Assembly: GCA_017999435.1 (NCBI GenBank)
Contig: JAGNLV010000001.1
Location: 958,746-1,022,745 of the forward strand
Source: Candidatus Zixiibacteriota bacterium
GTDB lineage: Bacteria; Zixibacteria; MSB-5A5; GN15; FEB-12
Direction of reading: 5' to 3'
Length of the DNA stretch: 64,000 nt
Shown here: positions 33,829 through 42,498 of the stretch, one piece after another
How positions within the stretch are numbered: the stretch's first letter is position 1
Layout: the number at the start of each line of letters is the position of its first letter
Translations under genes and position numbers: made by a program
The notes under the pieces: model-generated
The model's database searches: none
What the model was told of the DNA's origin: nothing
What the model saw: only the letters and a program-made list of their open reading frames with translations

Positions 33829-35333
33829 TGAAACTCCCAGTGGACAACTTTGCCGTTTTTGGCTGTCTCGGGCAGGATCTTTGCGACAAGCTTCTCGTCC
33901 AGCATCACGTGGGCCCACAGGAGGGCCCGTATCTGCTGGGCATCATACACATTCCCCGCGTTGTCCGATACGTCGATCGCCTTGCCGCTTCGGTGAGAGC
34001 TCGTGCCCGGCAGGGCGATTTGGAACCCAACCTTCGCCAGCATGGAGCGCATTTCCGGTTCCGCTTTAACATCATCCACTCCCTGCATCTTCTTGTACTT
34101 CTCCCACTCGTCCTTACCGAATTTCTTGATCAAGTCGGCTTTGTAGGTCTCGTTGTAGCTTTCCCGAAGCATCTCCCGCTGGCGGGCATCGCTGCGGTAT
34201 CCGGAGGACATGTTCGTGCCTTCGGGGAAATGCGGACTGACGCGATTCCAGACCTCCTCAAGCTTGTCCCAGATCTTTTTCTCGTCGCCGGTTGCTTCGT
34301 CTTTCCGTTTCTTGATGCCGGCTTGAATCGGCTTGATGCTCCCCTTCGCCACCTCTTTGTAACGGGGCGGATTGCTCCCCAAAAGCCTCTTCTCGTCTTC
34401 TTTCCCCTTCTGGATAAGGCCGCCTGGGAGCGGCACGCACCGTCCCCGCTTGGTTTTCACGTGCTCGTCTATATCGTACGCCTGCGCTTGAAACAGTTTG
34501 ATTGCCATCACCGTCCCGTCATCGCACACGCCGTCGGTAATCTTCATTGAAGACGGCAGGGCCGCGACGTAGCCCAGCTCCCGGAGCCGGTCCTGGACGA
34601 GCAGCACATCCGGTTTCCTGTTCGCCCCCTCGGTCACCTTGCCCTTCTTGTTCTTGCGGCGGCCGACGCTGGCGGTGAGTTTTGGATAATAGGCGGTGTA
34701 ACCGTTGCCCAGCCAGCGAGTAATCTCCTCTTTCACATCCCTGTCGACCAGGCCGTCGATCTTCCCCTTGTAGGTGATCTGCACCTCTTTGAGCTCTTTC
34801 CCCTGCCAGCGGTGCTTGGTCAGCGCGGCAGCCTGAAACGCCTGCACCGCCTTCAGCACCCCCTTCCTCCCGAAGATTCCGTCGCTCTCCCCGACGTCGC
34901 CGATAACGAACTTCTTGAGGTGGTCCTGAAGCTCGACCACCCATCCATCGGGGGTGGTCTGTTTGCGCTTCTTTCCCCGGCGCTTGAGCCGCCGCACCCC
35001 CTCGTCGTCGATGTCGCCGGCTTTGAGATCGAATTCGGCTTCCAGGTGATTGAGATAGGAATCGCGGACACAGATGGCGTATTTGTTTCCGGTCACCAGT
35101 CCGGTCGCGGAGACGGTGGGCGAGTCGCTTTTTCCCGCGGTGGGGGCCGGCGGGCTGCCGGCGGCGGCCGACATGTCCGACTCGGCCGCGGGAGCGTCGT
35201 CATCGGGCGCAGCGGCGGGCGGGGGGGTATCTTCGCGTTCGGCCGGTCGGACAATCGGCGGGGTCCAGCCGCTTGCCGCCCCACTGCCGCCGGCGCCGCC
35301 GCCGGCCCCACCATCGCTATGGTCAGGCGTCAT
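33825..35333 (-). CDS. T6SS effector candidate: peptidoglycan-binding domains plus M15 (VanY-like) peptidase
   Basis: 502 aa. Residues 1-80 are a Gly/Pro/Ala linker without signal peptide. Two PG-binding-1-like units (~130-175, LQDHLKKF..DGIFGRKGVLKA, and ~243-290) follow. A C-terminal M15 zinc D,D-carboxypeptidase/endopeptidase domain has SSGYRS (376-381), the SSHRSGKAID motif (His447, Asp454) and final VHWEF (His498). The residue three before His498 is Lys rather than the usual acidic one, so the catalytic base may come from another position. The lack of a Sec signal, the location between the PAAR/chaperone genes and clpV, and the coupled lipoprotein all fit a T6SS cell-wall effector. Confidence 0.8.
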   Translation of the reverse strand: MTPDHSDGGAGGGAGGSGAASGWTPPIVRPAEREDTPPPAAAPDDDAPAAESDMSAAAGSPPAPTAGKSDSPTVSATGLVTGNKYAICVRDSYLNHLEAEFDLKAGDIDDEGVRRLKRRGKKRKQTTPDGWVVELQDHLKKFVIGDVGESDGIFGRKGVLKAVQAFQAAALTKHRWQGKELKEVQITYKGKIDGLVDRDVKEEITRWLGNGYTAYYPKLTASVGRRKNKKGKVTEGANRKPDVLLVQDRLRELGYVAALPSSMKITDGVCDDGTVMAIKLFQAQAYDIDEHVKTKRGRCVPLPGGLIQKGKEDEKRLLGSNPPRYKEVAKGSIKPIQAGIKKRKDEATGDEKKIWDKLEEVWNRVSPHFPEGTNMSSGYRSDARQREMLRESYNETYKADLIKKFGKDEWEKYKKMQGVDDVKAEPEMRSMLAKVGFQIALPGTSSHRSGKAIDVSDNAGNVYDAQQIRALLWAHVMLDEKLVAKILPETAKNGKVVHWEFQ

Positions 35334-35407
35334 ATCCGCTCTCCGCGTTCCCGCACTCCGTCCAATCGTTTTTGCTGCAGTTCTTCTTCACCCATCCTTC
35401 GGCGACG

Positions 35408-37621
35408 CTATCTCTTCGCTTCCGCGTCAGCATGTTTGTCCAGCCACGCGAGGAATTCATCGTAGATGCGCTGAATGAGCGCCTTCATGTGCTTTACCGG
35501 TTCCGGCTGTTTCTCCCCGCTCTCGTCGAAATTTTTTTGCACGAGCAGGGCGCGCAGCTTCTGGAAGATTGGCTTGCTGTAACCGAACGTGAGCGCGAAC
35601 TGCCGGATTTCATCGAGGAGATGATGCCGGCCCGCGCGCTTGAATGCCGCGAACCGCGTCGCCGCTGTCGGCAGGCTGCTCGATGCCGTGGCCTCACAGA
35701 CGCAGTAGTAAGTCTGGAGGAGTTCGCTAAGACGGAGTCCGCCGTCGCTGGGCAGTTTGTCCAGTGAACGTCCGTTCAGTAGCGACTTCAAGTGGTGGCC
35801 GAGGACAAAACCGTCGACATCGCCGCGCAACTCATCGTAGGTGGCCTCGGTCGTGGCCCGATCGTCGCCGATCAAAACACTCTTATCACCCAGGAAGACG
35901 CACACCGCCGATTGGCCGAGGTCGCCGGCTACGGTGACGGCGTACAGGTTGTCCACGTGCCATCCGAGCGCGCCCGGAACGACAAGGAAATGTGGCCGCA
36001 CGGAGGTATTCCGATGCTGGCCGGCCGAGATGCCGCACAGCACGTGGCCCATCGCCAGCGGGTATCCGAGGCAGTCGGTGGCGCAGCCGCGCAAGTCTGC
36101 TTCCAGTTTCTGTTGGGGCTGTTCTTTCAGCTTCATTGCTCCTGACCGGTCATCAGGAGGGTCGATCTTCTCTCGGTGTCGGGAGTGTTCTATCAGCCAC
36201 TTGATGTCGTCGGCGGCAACCCCGGAGGGCAGTCGTCTGGAATCGCACATTTCCTGCAGGTTATCGGCCGCCGCCACCCCGAACATCCGCTGAAACCGTT
36301 TATCGTCGCACCCCGCCAGCCGCCGCAGGGCGTTGAGGACCGCCTCCCCCGTCCAGTCCGGAAAGGCGTTCTCGAGTTTGCGACAGCGGGCGATGTACTC
36401 CCCCACTTCGTCGTACCTGACGAGCGAGGAGAAAGTCGCGCCGTCCTCCGGCTCCTCCTGCCAGGCCTCGACCTTGACCGTTTTCCCCTTGAACGAGTCC
36501 GGGATACACGGCAGGATCAGCGTGTCTTGCTGGATTTCGGTTTCGACCTCCAGAACCTCCTCCGACTCGATATCGCTGACGCGCCACTTGACCGGCGCCG
36601 ATTGGTCGGCGTTTTGCGCACGCTTGGCCGTGTACTCCGCCCGTCCGCCGACGCGGATGCGCGAGGGTCCTTCCACTTTGGCGATCGCCCGGGCTTTCGG
36701 GCAAGTCTGCTGGACCGCCGGACGGCCGTGGGCAAGGCTGCCGCGAACGTTGGCCAGCTTGAGCTGAAACCGGCCGGGCGGCACGCCGTCGACCTTCGCC
36801 TTGCCCTCCCCATCGAGCGTCCCCGTCCGCTTGGTCCCGTCGGCGAGGAGCAGTTCGTAATCCTCGTTGGCCAGCGGCCGGCCGGAGGAGTCGCACAGAC
36901 TCAGCTCGATCCAGTCGCGGAAAGTCAGCAGGTGGGGGGAGGCGCGCTTCTTGCCGAACTCGACGCCATCGACGGTGATCGTGAAGAAGTACTCGGGCGG
37001 GTTGTAGGCGCCGCCGTACCGCTCCATCTCCTCCTGGGTGGGGATCTCGTCGACATCTTCGTGGTACTCGAACCGCCACTTCTTCTCCACCCGGCCGTCG
37101 ACCACCTGGCCGGGGAGTTCGGTGATTTTGTCGTGCGCTCCGTCGCGGTCGAACTCGTAGATCGTCAGCGCCACTTCTTCCGCCTCATCGACCCCGTCGA
37201 CAAATGCGGACAGCGCGACCTCATCGTCCCGGCGGGCTTCGTCGCAGCTCCACCGGAGGCTGTTGACTTTGACCGGGGGGGCTGCCGGGATCAGGTCGGA
37301 GGTCCCCTCGAGATCGTTGCCGGGGAGCCTGACCTCGAAGAACACGCGGTCGTCGAGGTCGATATCGGCGGGGACGTCGAATTGTCCGGTGAGGCGGTTC
37401 CTGCGCATGAGGGCGTCGACGGCGCCCAGTTTTTTTCCTTTTTCGCTTTTGCCGGTGACTTTCACTTTCGCGCCGTTGCCGACGAACTCGGTCACCACCT
37501 CGAACCGGGCGATTCCTCCGGCGCGCGCTTTTCCGGAGCGCCAACTGAGCGAGATGAGCCTCGGTTCGAGCTTGACTTCGTGCTCGGCGTCGGTGGCTTT
37601 GGTGCTTTTCAGGGCGGTCAT
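35408..37621 (-). CDS. Multidomain T6SS cargo candidate with unassigned C-terminal domain
   Basis: 737 aa, no signal peptide. N-terminal Ig-like units (~20-115, ~118-230), a transthyretin/SpaA-like domain (~233-290; SSGRPLANEDYELLLADGTK then VPPGRF) and another beta unit (~310-395) lead to a ~330-aa C-terminal domain that I cannot assign. Notable there: WTGEAVLNALRRLAG, GHVLCGISAGQHR, HVDNLYAVTVAGDLG, LRGDVDGFVLGHH and several Cys. The 118-290 unit closely parallels the C-terminal half of the PAAR protein encoded upstream. A chaperone gene lies 14 bp before it. The C-terminal domain may be a toxin or enzyme; no immunity gene follows directly. Confidence 0.72.
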   Translation of the reverse strand: MTALKSTKATDAEHEVKLEPRLISLSWRSGKARAGGIARFEVVTEFVGNGAKVKVTGKSEKGKKLGAVDALMRRNRLTGQFDVPADIDLDDRVFFEVRLPGNDLEGTSDLIPAAPPVKVNSLRWSCDEARRDDEVALSAFVDGVDEAEEVALTIYEFDRDGAHDKITELPGQVVDGRVEKKWRFEYHEDVDEIPTQEEMERYGGAYNPPEYFFTITVDGVEFGKKRASPHLLTFRDWIELSLCDSSGRPLANEDYELLLADGTKRTGTLDGEGKAKVDGVPPGRFQLKLANVRGSLAHGRPAVQQTCPKARAIAKVEGPSRIRVGGRAEYTAKRAQNADQSAPVKWRVSDIESEEVLEVETEIQQDTLILPCIPDSFKGKTVKVEAWQEEPEDGATFSSLVRYDEVGEYIARCRKLENAFPDWTGEAVLNALRRLAGCDDKRFQRMFGVAAADNLQEMCDSRRLPSGVAADDIKWLIEHSRHREKIDPPDDRSGAMKLKEQPQQKLEADLRGCATDCLGYPLAMGHVLCGISAGQHRNTSVRPHFLVVPGALGWHVDNLYAVTVAGDLGQSAVCVFLGDKSVLIGDDRATTEATYDELRGDVDGFVLGHHLKSLLNGRSLDKLPSDGGLRLSELLQTYYCVCEATASSSLPTAATRFAAFKRAGRHHLLDEIRQFALTFGYSKPIFQKLRALLVQKNFDESGEKQPEPVKHMKALIQRIYDEFLAWLDKHADAEAKR

Positions 37622-37635
37622 ACAGCCTCGCGGGT

Positions 37636-38067
37636 TCAGGCGCCGGCCTCCGGCCGGAATGTCTTGATCATCTCGATCATCTGCGCCCCGAGCGTATTCC
37701 GGGTCACTTTGGTGAAATCCGCCGCGAAGGTGAAGGCGGTGTTCTCGTGGAGCACGAACACGAGGCGGCGGAACCGGGGTCCGGCCTCCGAGGGCACGAA
37801 TTTGATCACGACCTCGTAGGCGTCGAGATCCTCACCGAGCGCCAGCGGCTCCTCTTTGAGCACCTCGGCCGCCGGCAGGGTGTCCAGAAACTGCTCGACG
37901 CGGTACTCGGCGTAATCCTGGGCCGTCTCCGCCAGGGGGATGTCGTCGACCGCGATCGTCAGGTGGTGGTTCATGCCGCGCTCGGCGGGGCCGACGAACA
38001 GGTGCACGGTCTGGTCCTCCCAGCCCTCGGCGAGCCTCATCGAGAACCGCTTGTTGGTTTTCCCCAT
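37636..38067 (-). CDS. DcrB/DUF1795-type effector chaperone (Eag-like)
   Basis: 143 aa from ATG 38067. The DcrB/Eag fold is recognisable from RFSMRLAEGWEDQTVHLFVG, a GMNHHLTIAVDD strand, the helix QDYAEYRVEQFLDTL and closing VTRNTLGAQMIEMIKTFRP. Eag chaperones bind transmembrane or N-terminal segments of PAAR- and Rhs-linked T6SS effectors and load them on VgrG. It lies between the PAAR gene and the 737-aa cargo candidate, so one of these is the likely client. An in-frame ATG at 38112 is an alternative start, but the family usually begins a few residues before the first strand, as with 38067. Confidence 0.8.
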   Translation of the reverse strand: MGKTNKRFSMRLAEGWEDQTVHLFVGPAERGMNHHLTIAVDDIPLAETAQDYAEYRVEQFLDTLPAAEVLKEEPLALGEDLDAYEVVIKFVPSEAGPRFRRLVFVLHENTAFTFAADFTKVTRNTLGAQMIEMIKTFRPEAGA

Positions 38068-38161
38068 TTCATCGATCACCGGCCATCCCTCGCATAACGG
38101 GTCCGCGACCATGTTGACGTCGGCAGGCGAGACCGGTTGCAGTCGCGGGCAACCGGCGTGG

Positions 38162-39250
38162 TCACGCCTGCGGTTCAAAGAATATCTGCGCCTTTCCCGG
38201 CGGCACGTTTTCCAACCGGGCTTTGCCGTCGCTGTCCAGCGTCCCCTCGCGGATCTCTCCGTTGGGGAAGACGACTTTGTAGGCTTTTCCGGCGGCCGCT
38301 TTTCCCTGGCTGTCGGCAAGCCGGATTTCGAGCCAGTCGCTGTAGAAGAGGAAGGGCGAGCGGGCAGCGCAGCCCTCGGCCTCAGCGACAAAGTAGAACC
38401 GCGGACTGGAATAGCCGCTCCGGGCCTGCTGCGATGACTGCAGCCTGAGGATCTTTTCGTCGACAGCGAAGACCCAGTCCGCCTCGATGGCATCGTTGGC
38501 GACCTCGGCCGGAAGCTCGGCCACCACGCGGTCGGGGACGTTGTAGTCGCGCACGAATATTTTCAGAGCGGCCTTGGTTCCGGATTCGAGTCCGGCGCAC
38601 ACGGCGCGCAGGGTCACCGTATCCCCCACCTTGGCCCGCTCGACCGACCACTCGGCCTTGGAGATGCAGCGCAGGCCGATCTCGTAACTTCCGGCATCCA
38701 CTCCGTCGCGGCGGATGCGGCCGGCCAGGAGGCCGGAGTCCGTCTTGCCGTCGGGGCCCTTGACGACGTACCCGACGCCGGTGATCGGTTTGCCGGCTTT
38801 GTCCACGTACTTGACGTCGAGGAAGTGTCCCTCGGGTTCTTGCTCGGCGGCTTCGCCGGCGCCGCCGCCTTCGCCGGCCGCGGTCTCGGCGGTTCCCGAG
38901 GCGGCGCCGCTGCCGGCGCCGCCGCCGCCTCCTCCGCCGCCGCCGCCGGGGCCGATGAGCACGGTCGGGCAACCGGGGGGTGCAATCGCATCGGGCGGGC
39001 CGGAACAGGTGGCCATGTCGCCGACACAGGCCGCCGGTTTGCCGCCGATGAGGACGGTGACGGCGCCGGGGGGCATGATGGGGCCGCCCACGTGGGGCGG
39101 GGGCGGGGCCCCCGGGTTAACCATCGGGCAGGTGTGCATGTCGCCGACGCGCGCGGCCGGGAGGCCGCCGATGAGGACAGTCGGTTCGCCGACGACGATG
39201 GCTCCGCCGTGGACCGTCATATCACCCATCCGCGCTGCCGGCTTGCCCAT
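38162..39250 (-). CDS. PAAR-domain spike tip with C-terminal adaptor domains
   Basis: 362 aa from ATG 39250 (GGGAGAT upstream). Residues 1-100 are PAAR with three VLIGG/VLIGP repeats and Cys41, Cys75, Cys82. A Gly-rich linker (~101-138) leads to three beta units: a transthyretin-like domain (~143-195), an Ig-like domain (~196-300) and another transthyretin-like domain (~303-360; DSQGKAAAGKAYKVVFPNG, VPPGKA). The last two resemble residues 118-290 of the 737-aa cargo candidate. PAAR caps VgrG, and the extensions probably hold cargo. It heads the - strand effector module. Confidence 0.88.
   Translation of the reverse strand: MGKPAARMGDMTVHGGAIVVGEPTVLIGGLPAARVGDMHTCPMVNPGAPPPPHVGGPIMPPGAVTVLIGGKPAACVGDMATCSGPPDAIAPPGCPTVLIGPGGGGGGGGGGAGSGAASGTAETAAGEGGGAGEAAEQEPEGHFLDVKYVDKAGKPITGVGYVVKGPDGKTDSGLLAGRIRRDGVDAGSYEIGLRCISKAEWSVERAKVGDTVTLRAVCAGLESGTKAALKIFVRDYNVPDRVVAELPAEVANDAIEADWVFAVDEKILRLQSSQQARSGYSSPRFYFVAEAEGCAARSPFLFYSDWLEIRLADSQGKAAAGKAYKVVFPNGEIREGTLDSDGKARLENVPPGKAQIFFEPQA
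38917..38950 (-). repeat. GCC-type trinucleotide tract in the PAAR linker
   Basis: An almost pure run of CCG/GCC triplets, which encodes a stretch of consecutive glycines in the linker between the PAAR tip and the adaptor domains. Slippage would change linker length in whole residues without shifting frame. Confidence 0.7.
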
Positions 39251-39568
39251 GCTCAGATCTCCCTGTTCGGAAAGGGCGGCCGAGGTCGCGATCGCCTCGC
39301 CGCCGCTCCGCTGCGCCCATGGTGCCGGCCGCCCGGTTCGGCGGCGGGCACATGGTTTTTTCGATCGCTGCTGTCTACAATAATAAAGGCGCGGGCGCGC
39401 GGCCGTCAATCATTGTTTTGCGCCGTCCGCGGCGCGGGGGGCATCGACCGCCGGCCCGGCGCAGCCGGGGAGCCGCGGCCGAATTCGCCTTGCATTCCGC
39501 CCCGGGCGTCCGTAATTTGACTCGCCATCAACGACGCGGCCGAAGGGCCGGAACCGGGGCGCCAGCGA
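39251..39568. other. Divergent intergenic region between PAAR and kinase genes
   Basis: This 318-bp gap separates the - strand effector module from the + strand kinase. An AT-rich island around 39353-39390 (TACAAT at 39376-39381 on +; TTATTATTG on -) stands out in otherwise GC-rich DNA and probably holds the promoter for one or both directions. No clear -35/-10 pair with good spacing was found, and no terminator or RNA gene was seen. Confidence 0.45.
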
Positions 39569-41308
39569 ATGAACGAGCAACTGATCGGCGACTACAGAGT
39601 AATCGAAGAGCGAGGGGCCGGCGGGATGGCCCGCGTCTACCTCGCTGTCCACCGGGAAGTACCCAGTCTCAAGGTTATCCTCAAAGTCCTGAAAGATCCG
39701 CAGCATGCCGAGCGCTTCCGCCAGGAAGCCGACAAGTTGGCGCTGCTGGAGGAAGACTCCCGCGTCTGCCGGATCAAGGGTTTTTTTCAGTGGGAGGGGG
39801 ACCTGATCATCGTGATGGAGTTCATCGACGGCGTCACGGTCGAGGACCTCATCAAATCCAGCGGCCACCTGCCCGTGCGTGAGGCGGTCCTCATCGCCGT
39901 GGAGACGCTCGATGTGCTGGCGTTCGCGCACCGCAAGGGGATCTACCACCGCGACATCAAGCCGAGCAATATCATGCGGGACAAGAACGGCGCGGTGCGG
40001 ATCATCGATCTGGGCATCGCCAAGGCCAAGACCGATCCGTCGTTGACCGCGGTGGGCGGCTGCTGCGGTACGCCCGAGTACATGGCCCCCGAGCAGTTTT
40101 CCGCAAGCGACGACACCCGTTTCGACCTGACCGACATCTACGCGGTCGGAATGACGCTCTATAAATGCCTGACCGGGACGCTTCCGTTTGCCGGCGGCGA
40201 TCTGTTCGCTATCCGCGACGCCAAGCTGTTTCAGGACCCGAAGTCGCCGCACGCTTTCAACCGGGAGGTCTCGCCGGCGCTGACCGCGGTCGTCCTGAAA
40301 GCCATCCACCGGGATCCGGCCAAGCGATACCAGACGGCCCTCGAGATGAAAGAGGCGCTAGTGTCCGCGTCGGGTGTGACGCTGCCGTTTCGCTATGCGA
40401 CGCCGACGCCGCCGCCCCCGCCGCCGCGGAAGCCGGCGCGCCCGGGGGTGAAGTGGGCCGCGGCGGGCGTGCTGGTCGCGGCCGCAGTCGCCGCCTACCT
40501 TTTCTTCGGACGCGGCCAACCGTCCGGACCGGATACGACAGCCGCCCTGGAACCCCCGCCGGTTCCGGTGCCGGCGGCGCCGCCGGACGGCGGGCGGCTG
40601 GAGGCGGGCGCGGCGGTTCGGCTGGTGTGGAGCTCAGCCGGCGATTCAACCGTGCACTACCGCGTTCAGATTGCCGACAATGCGGACTTTCTGAATTCGG
40701 CCACGTACGAAAACCTCAGCGACACGTTTCGGATCCTCGACACGAGTTTCGCGGCGGAGGTGATGTACTGGCGGGTGCGGGCGGTCAGCCGGGAGGGTCT
40801 GGCCAGTGCCTACTCGGCGCCGGGCAGGTTCGCGGTGGCGGCCGGGCCGGCGGCAACCAGCGGCACACTGAAGGTCACGGCAAACCGGCCGGTTCGCTTG
40901 AAGCTCGATAACGCCGTTGTTGCGCAGCGCGTTACCTCCTGGGACACGGTGCTCGCGGCCGGCGACTACCGGCTCGAAGCGAATCATCCGGGAGCGGCGC
41001 CGAGCACGCAGCAACAGCCGGTCCGCGTGGTCGGCGGGCGCACGGCCCGGGTCTCGTTCGAATTCGCGCTCCCCGCCGATTCGGGCGTGCTGTTTGTCGG
41101 GTCCGATCCCGTGGGGAACGAGATCTACCTCAACGGCCGGCCGCGGGGATCCACCCCCCAGTTCTTCAAGCTGCCGGTGGGCGAATACCGCGTTCAGGTG
41201 AAGAAAGGGGACGTCGCGTCCTCGCCCGAGGTGGGGCGCATCGTTCAGCACGGCGACACGGCGTGGTTCATGTATGATTTCACCGGCGACTCGGTGGCGG
41301 TGGAGTGA
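39569..41308 (+). CDS. PpkA-like Ser/Thr protein kinase with single TM and PEGA-like tail
   Basis: 579 aa. Hanks-type kinase (1-~265): Gly loop GAGGMA (16-21), catalytic Lys39, HRDIKPSN with Asp129, DLG with Asp147, GTPEYMAPE in the activation segment. A proline tract leads to one transmembrane helix (~294-313). The extracytoplasmic part has a fibronectin-like domain and a C-terminal PEGA-like domain (VGNEIYLNGRPRGSTPQFF). Divergent from the PAAR gene; PpkA kinases activate T6SS by threonine phosphorylation in several species, so it is a likely regulator of this locus. No cognate phosphatase or FHA protein is in the window. Confidence 0.88.
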   Translation: MNEQLIGDYRVIEERGAGGMARVYLAVHREVPSLKVILKVLKDPQHAERFRQEADKLALLEEDSRVCRIKGFFQWEGDLIIVMEFIDGVTVEDLIKSSGHLPVREAVLIAVETLDVLAFAHRKGIYHRDIKPSNIMRDKNGAVRIIDLGIAKAKTDPSLTAVGGCCGTPEYMAPEQFSASDDTRFDLTDIYAVGMTLYKCLTGTLPFAGGDLFAIRDAKLFQDPKSPHAFNREVSPALTAVVLKAIHRDPAKRYQTALEMKEALVSASGVTLPFRYATPTPPPPPPRKPARPGVKWAAAGVLVAAAVAAYLFFGRGQPSGPDTTAALEPPPVPVPAAPPDGGRLEAGAAVRLVWSSAGDSTVHYRVQIADNADFLNSATYENLSDTFRILDTSFAAEVMYWRVRAVSREGLASAYSAPGRFAVAAGPAATSGTLKVTANRPVRLKLDNAVVAQRVTSWDTVLAAGDYRLEANHPGAAPSTQQQPVRVVGGRTARVSFEFALPADSGVLFVGSDPVGNEIYLNGRPRGSTPQFFKLPVGEYRVQVKKGDVASSPEVGRIVQHGDTAWFMYDFTGDSVAVE

Positions 41309-41325
41309 GCCGGCCAAAAAAGGTC

Positions 41326-41354
41326 TTTACTGCGGTCCGGGGATGCCGTATCAT
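41326..41354 (+). promoter_or_regulatory. Putative sigma-70 promoter upstream of the CsgG-like operon
   Basis: TTTACT (41326-41331) and TATCAT (41349-41354) are separated by 17 bp, matching consensus at 4/6 and 4/6. They lie in the 94-bp gap between the kinase stop and the next start, so the envelope genes can be expressed apart from the kinase. Confidence 0.5.
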
Positions 41355-41402
41355 GAAGCGGGTTCAAAAAGGAAAATCGCAAAATTCCACAAGGAGATTC
41401 CG

Positions 41403-42446
41403 ATGAGTCGGTTTCGCATGCGCCTCGTGGCAGCTCTCCTTTTGTCGGCCGCCGCGCTCCCGGCGGTGTCACTTGTGGCCCAGACACCGGCCGATGTCCC
41501 CGGCGAGCTGGAGGTCGTGCGCCAGCACTATGCCCGCGGCGACTGGCAGCAATGCCTCGACCGCCTGGACAAGCTGCTGGCCCGGCCCGCCCTCACGGCC
41601 TATGACAGCATCGCCGTGTTCGAAATGCAGAGCCTCGTGTACCGCATGATGGGGGAGGACTACCTCGAGCGGTCGTACACCTGCCTGCAGAAGATCGCCG
41701 CCATCAGCCCCTGCCTGGTGCGGCTCCCCCGCGATGTCTGGCCGCAGGATCTGAAGAACCGGTGGTACTCGGTGGTGAGTCCGCTCGGCGCGCTCACCTG
41801 CAAGTCGACGGGCCCGACCGAACCGCAGACCGTCGCCGTCTGGTACTTCGACAACTTCTCGGTCCAGAAGTACCTCGATGAACTCGGGTCGCTCGGTTCA
41901 GCGCTCGGCCTGATGTTTCAGGAGGAGTTCAAGAAGCTGGGCAGCCTGCAGGTGGTGGAGCGCGAGAAATTCGACTACATCATTAATGAGCAGAAGCTGG
42001 CGGCCGGCGGCGCCGTCGATCAGGCGACCGCGATCCAGGCCGGCAAGATCCTGCAGGCCCACGTGATGGTGTTCGGCTCCTTCACGCAACTGGACCGCAG
42101 CCACACGATGGTCCAGGCCCGCGCCGTCAACGTCGAGACCTCGGAAATCATCGCCTCGGTGTCGGCCGAGGGGAACCCCGACAAGTACTTCCAGATCGTC
42201 AAGGACCTCGTGCAGGAACTGTGCCAGGCGCTCGATGTCAAGCTGTCGAAGGACGACATGAAGCTGATCGAGGAGGGCGGCACCGGATCGTACGACGCCA
42301 CGGTCGCTTTCGCCAAGGGCGTCGAGTACGAGAAGAAGCACGACTACAAGCTGGCCTACGAGCATTTCAAGAAGGCCTTTGAACTCGACCCCGGGTTCAA
42401 GGAGGCCGAGACCAAGATGAATGTCTACGTCCATCTGGCCGCGTAG
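41403..42446 (+). CDS. Secreted CsgG-like protein with C-terminal TPR
   Basis: 347 aa from ATG 41403 behind AAGGAGATT. N-terminal signal peptide (AALLLSAAALPAVSLVAQ). A TPR-like region (~35-110) precedes a CsgG-type domain (TVAVWYFDNFS, LGSALGLMFQEEF, VVEREKFDYIINEQKLAAGG, VMVFGSFTQLDRS), and a final TPR (DYKLAYEHFKKAFELDPGF) closes the protein. CsgG-like domains support assembly of envelope pores or outer-membrane structures. No lipobox Cys is seen, so it is probably periplasmic. The next gene encodes a second CsgG-like protein. Confidence 0.82.
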   Translation: MSRFRMRLVAALLLSAAALPAVSLVAQTPADVPGELEVVRQHYARGDWQQCLDRLDKLLARPALTAYDSIAVFEMQSLVYRMMGEDYLERSYTCLQKIAAISPCLVRLPRDVWPQDLKNRWYSVVSPLGALTCKSTGPTEPQTVAVWYFDNFSVQKYLDELGSLGSALGLMFQEEFKKLGSLQVVEREKFDYIINEQKLAAGGAVDQATAIQAGKILQAHVMVFGSFTQLDRSHTMVQARAVNVETSEIIASVSAEGNPDKYFQIVKDLVQELCQALDVKLSKDDMKLIEEGGTGSYDATVAFAKGVEYEKKHDYKLAYEHFKKAFELDPGFKEAETKMNVYVHLAA

Positions 42447-42498
42447 CCGCGCCGTCCGGATGAACCCGTCTTTCGCAACCGAAGTGAGGCAAGACACT

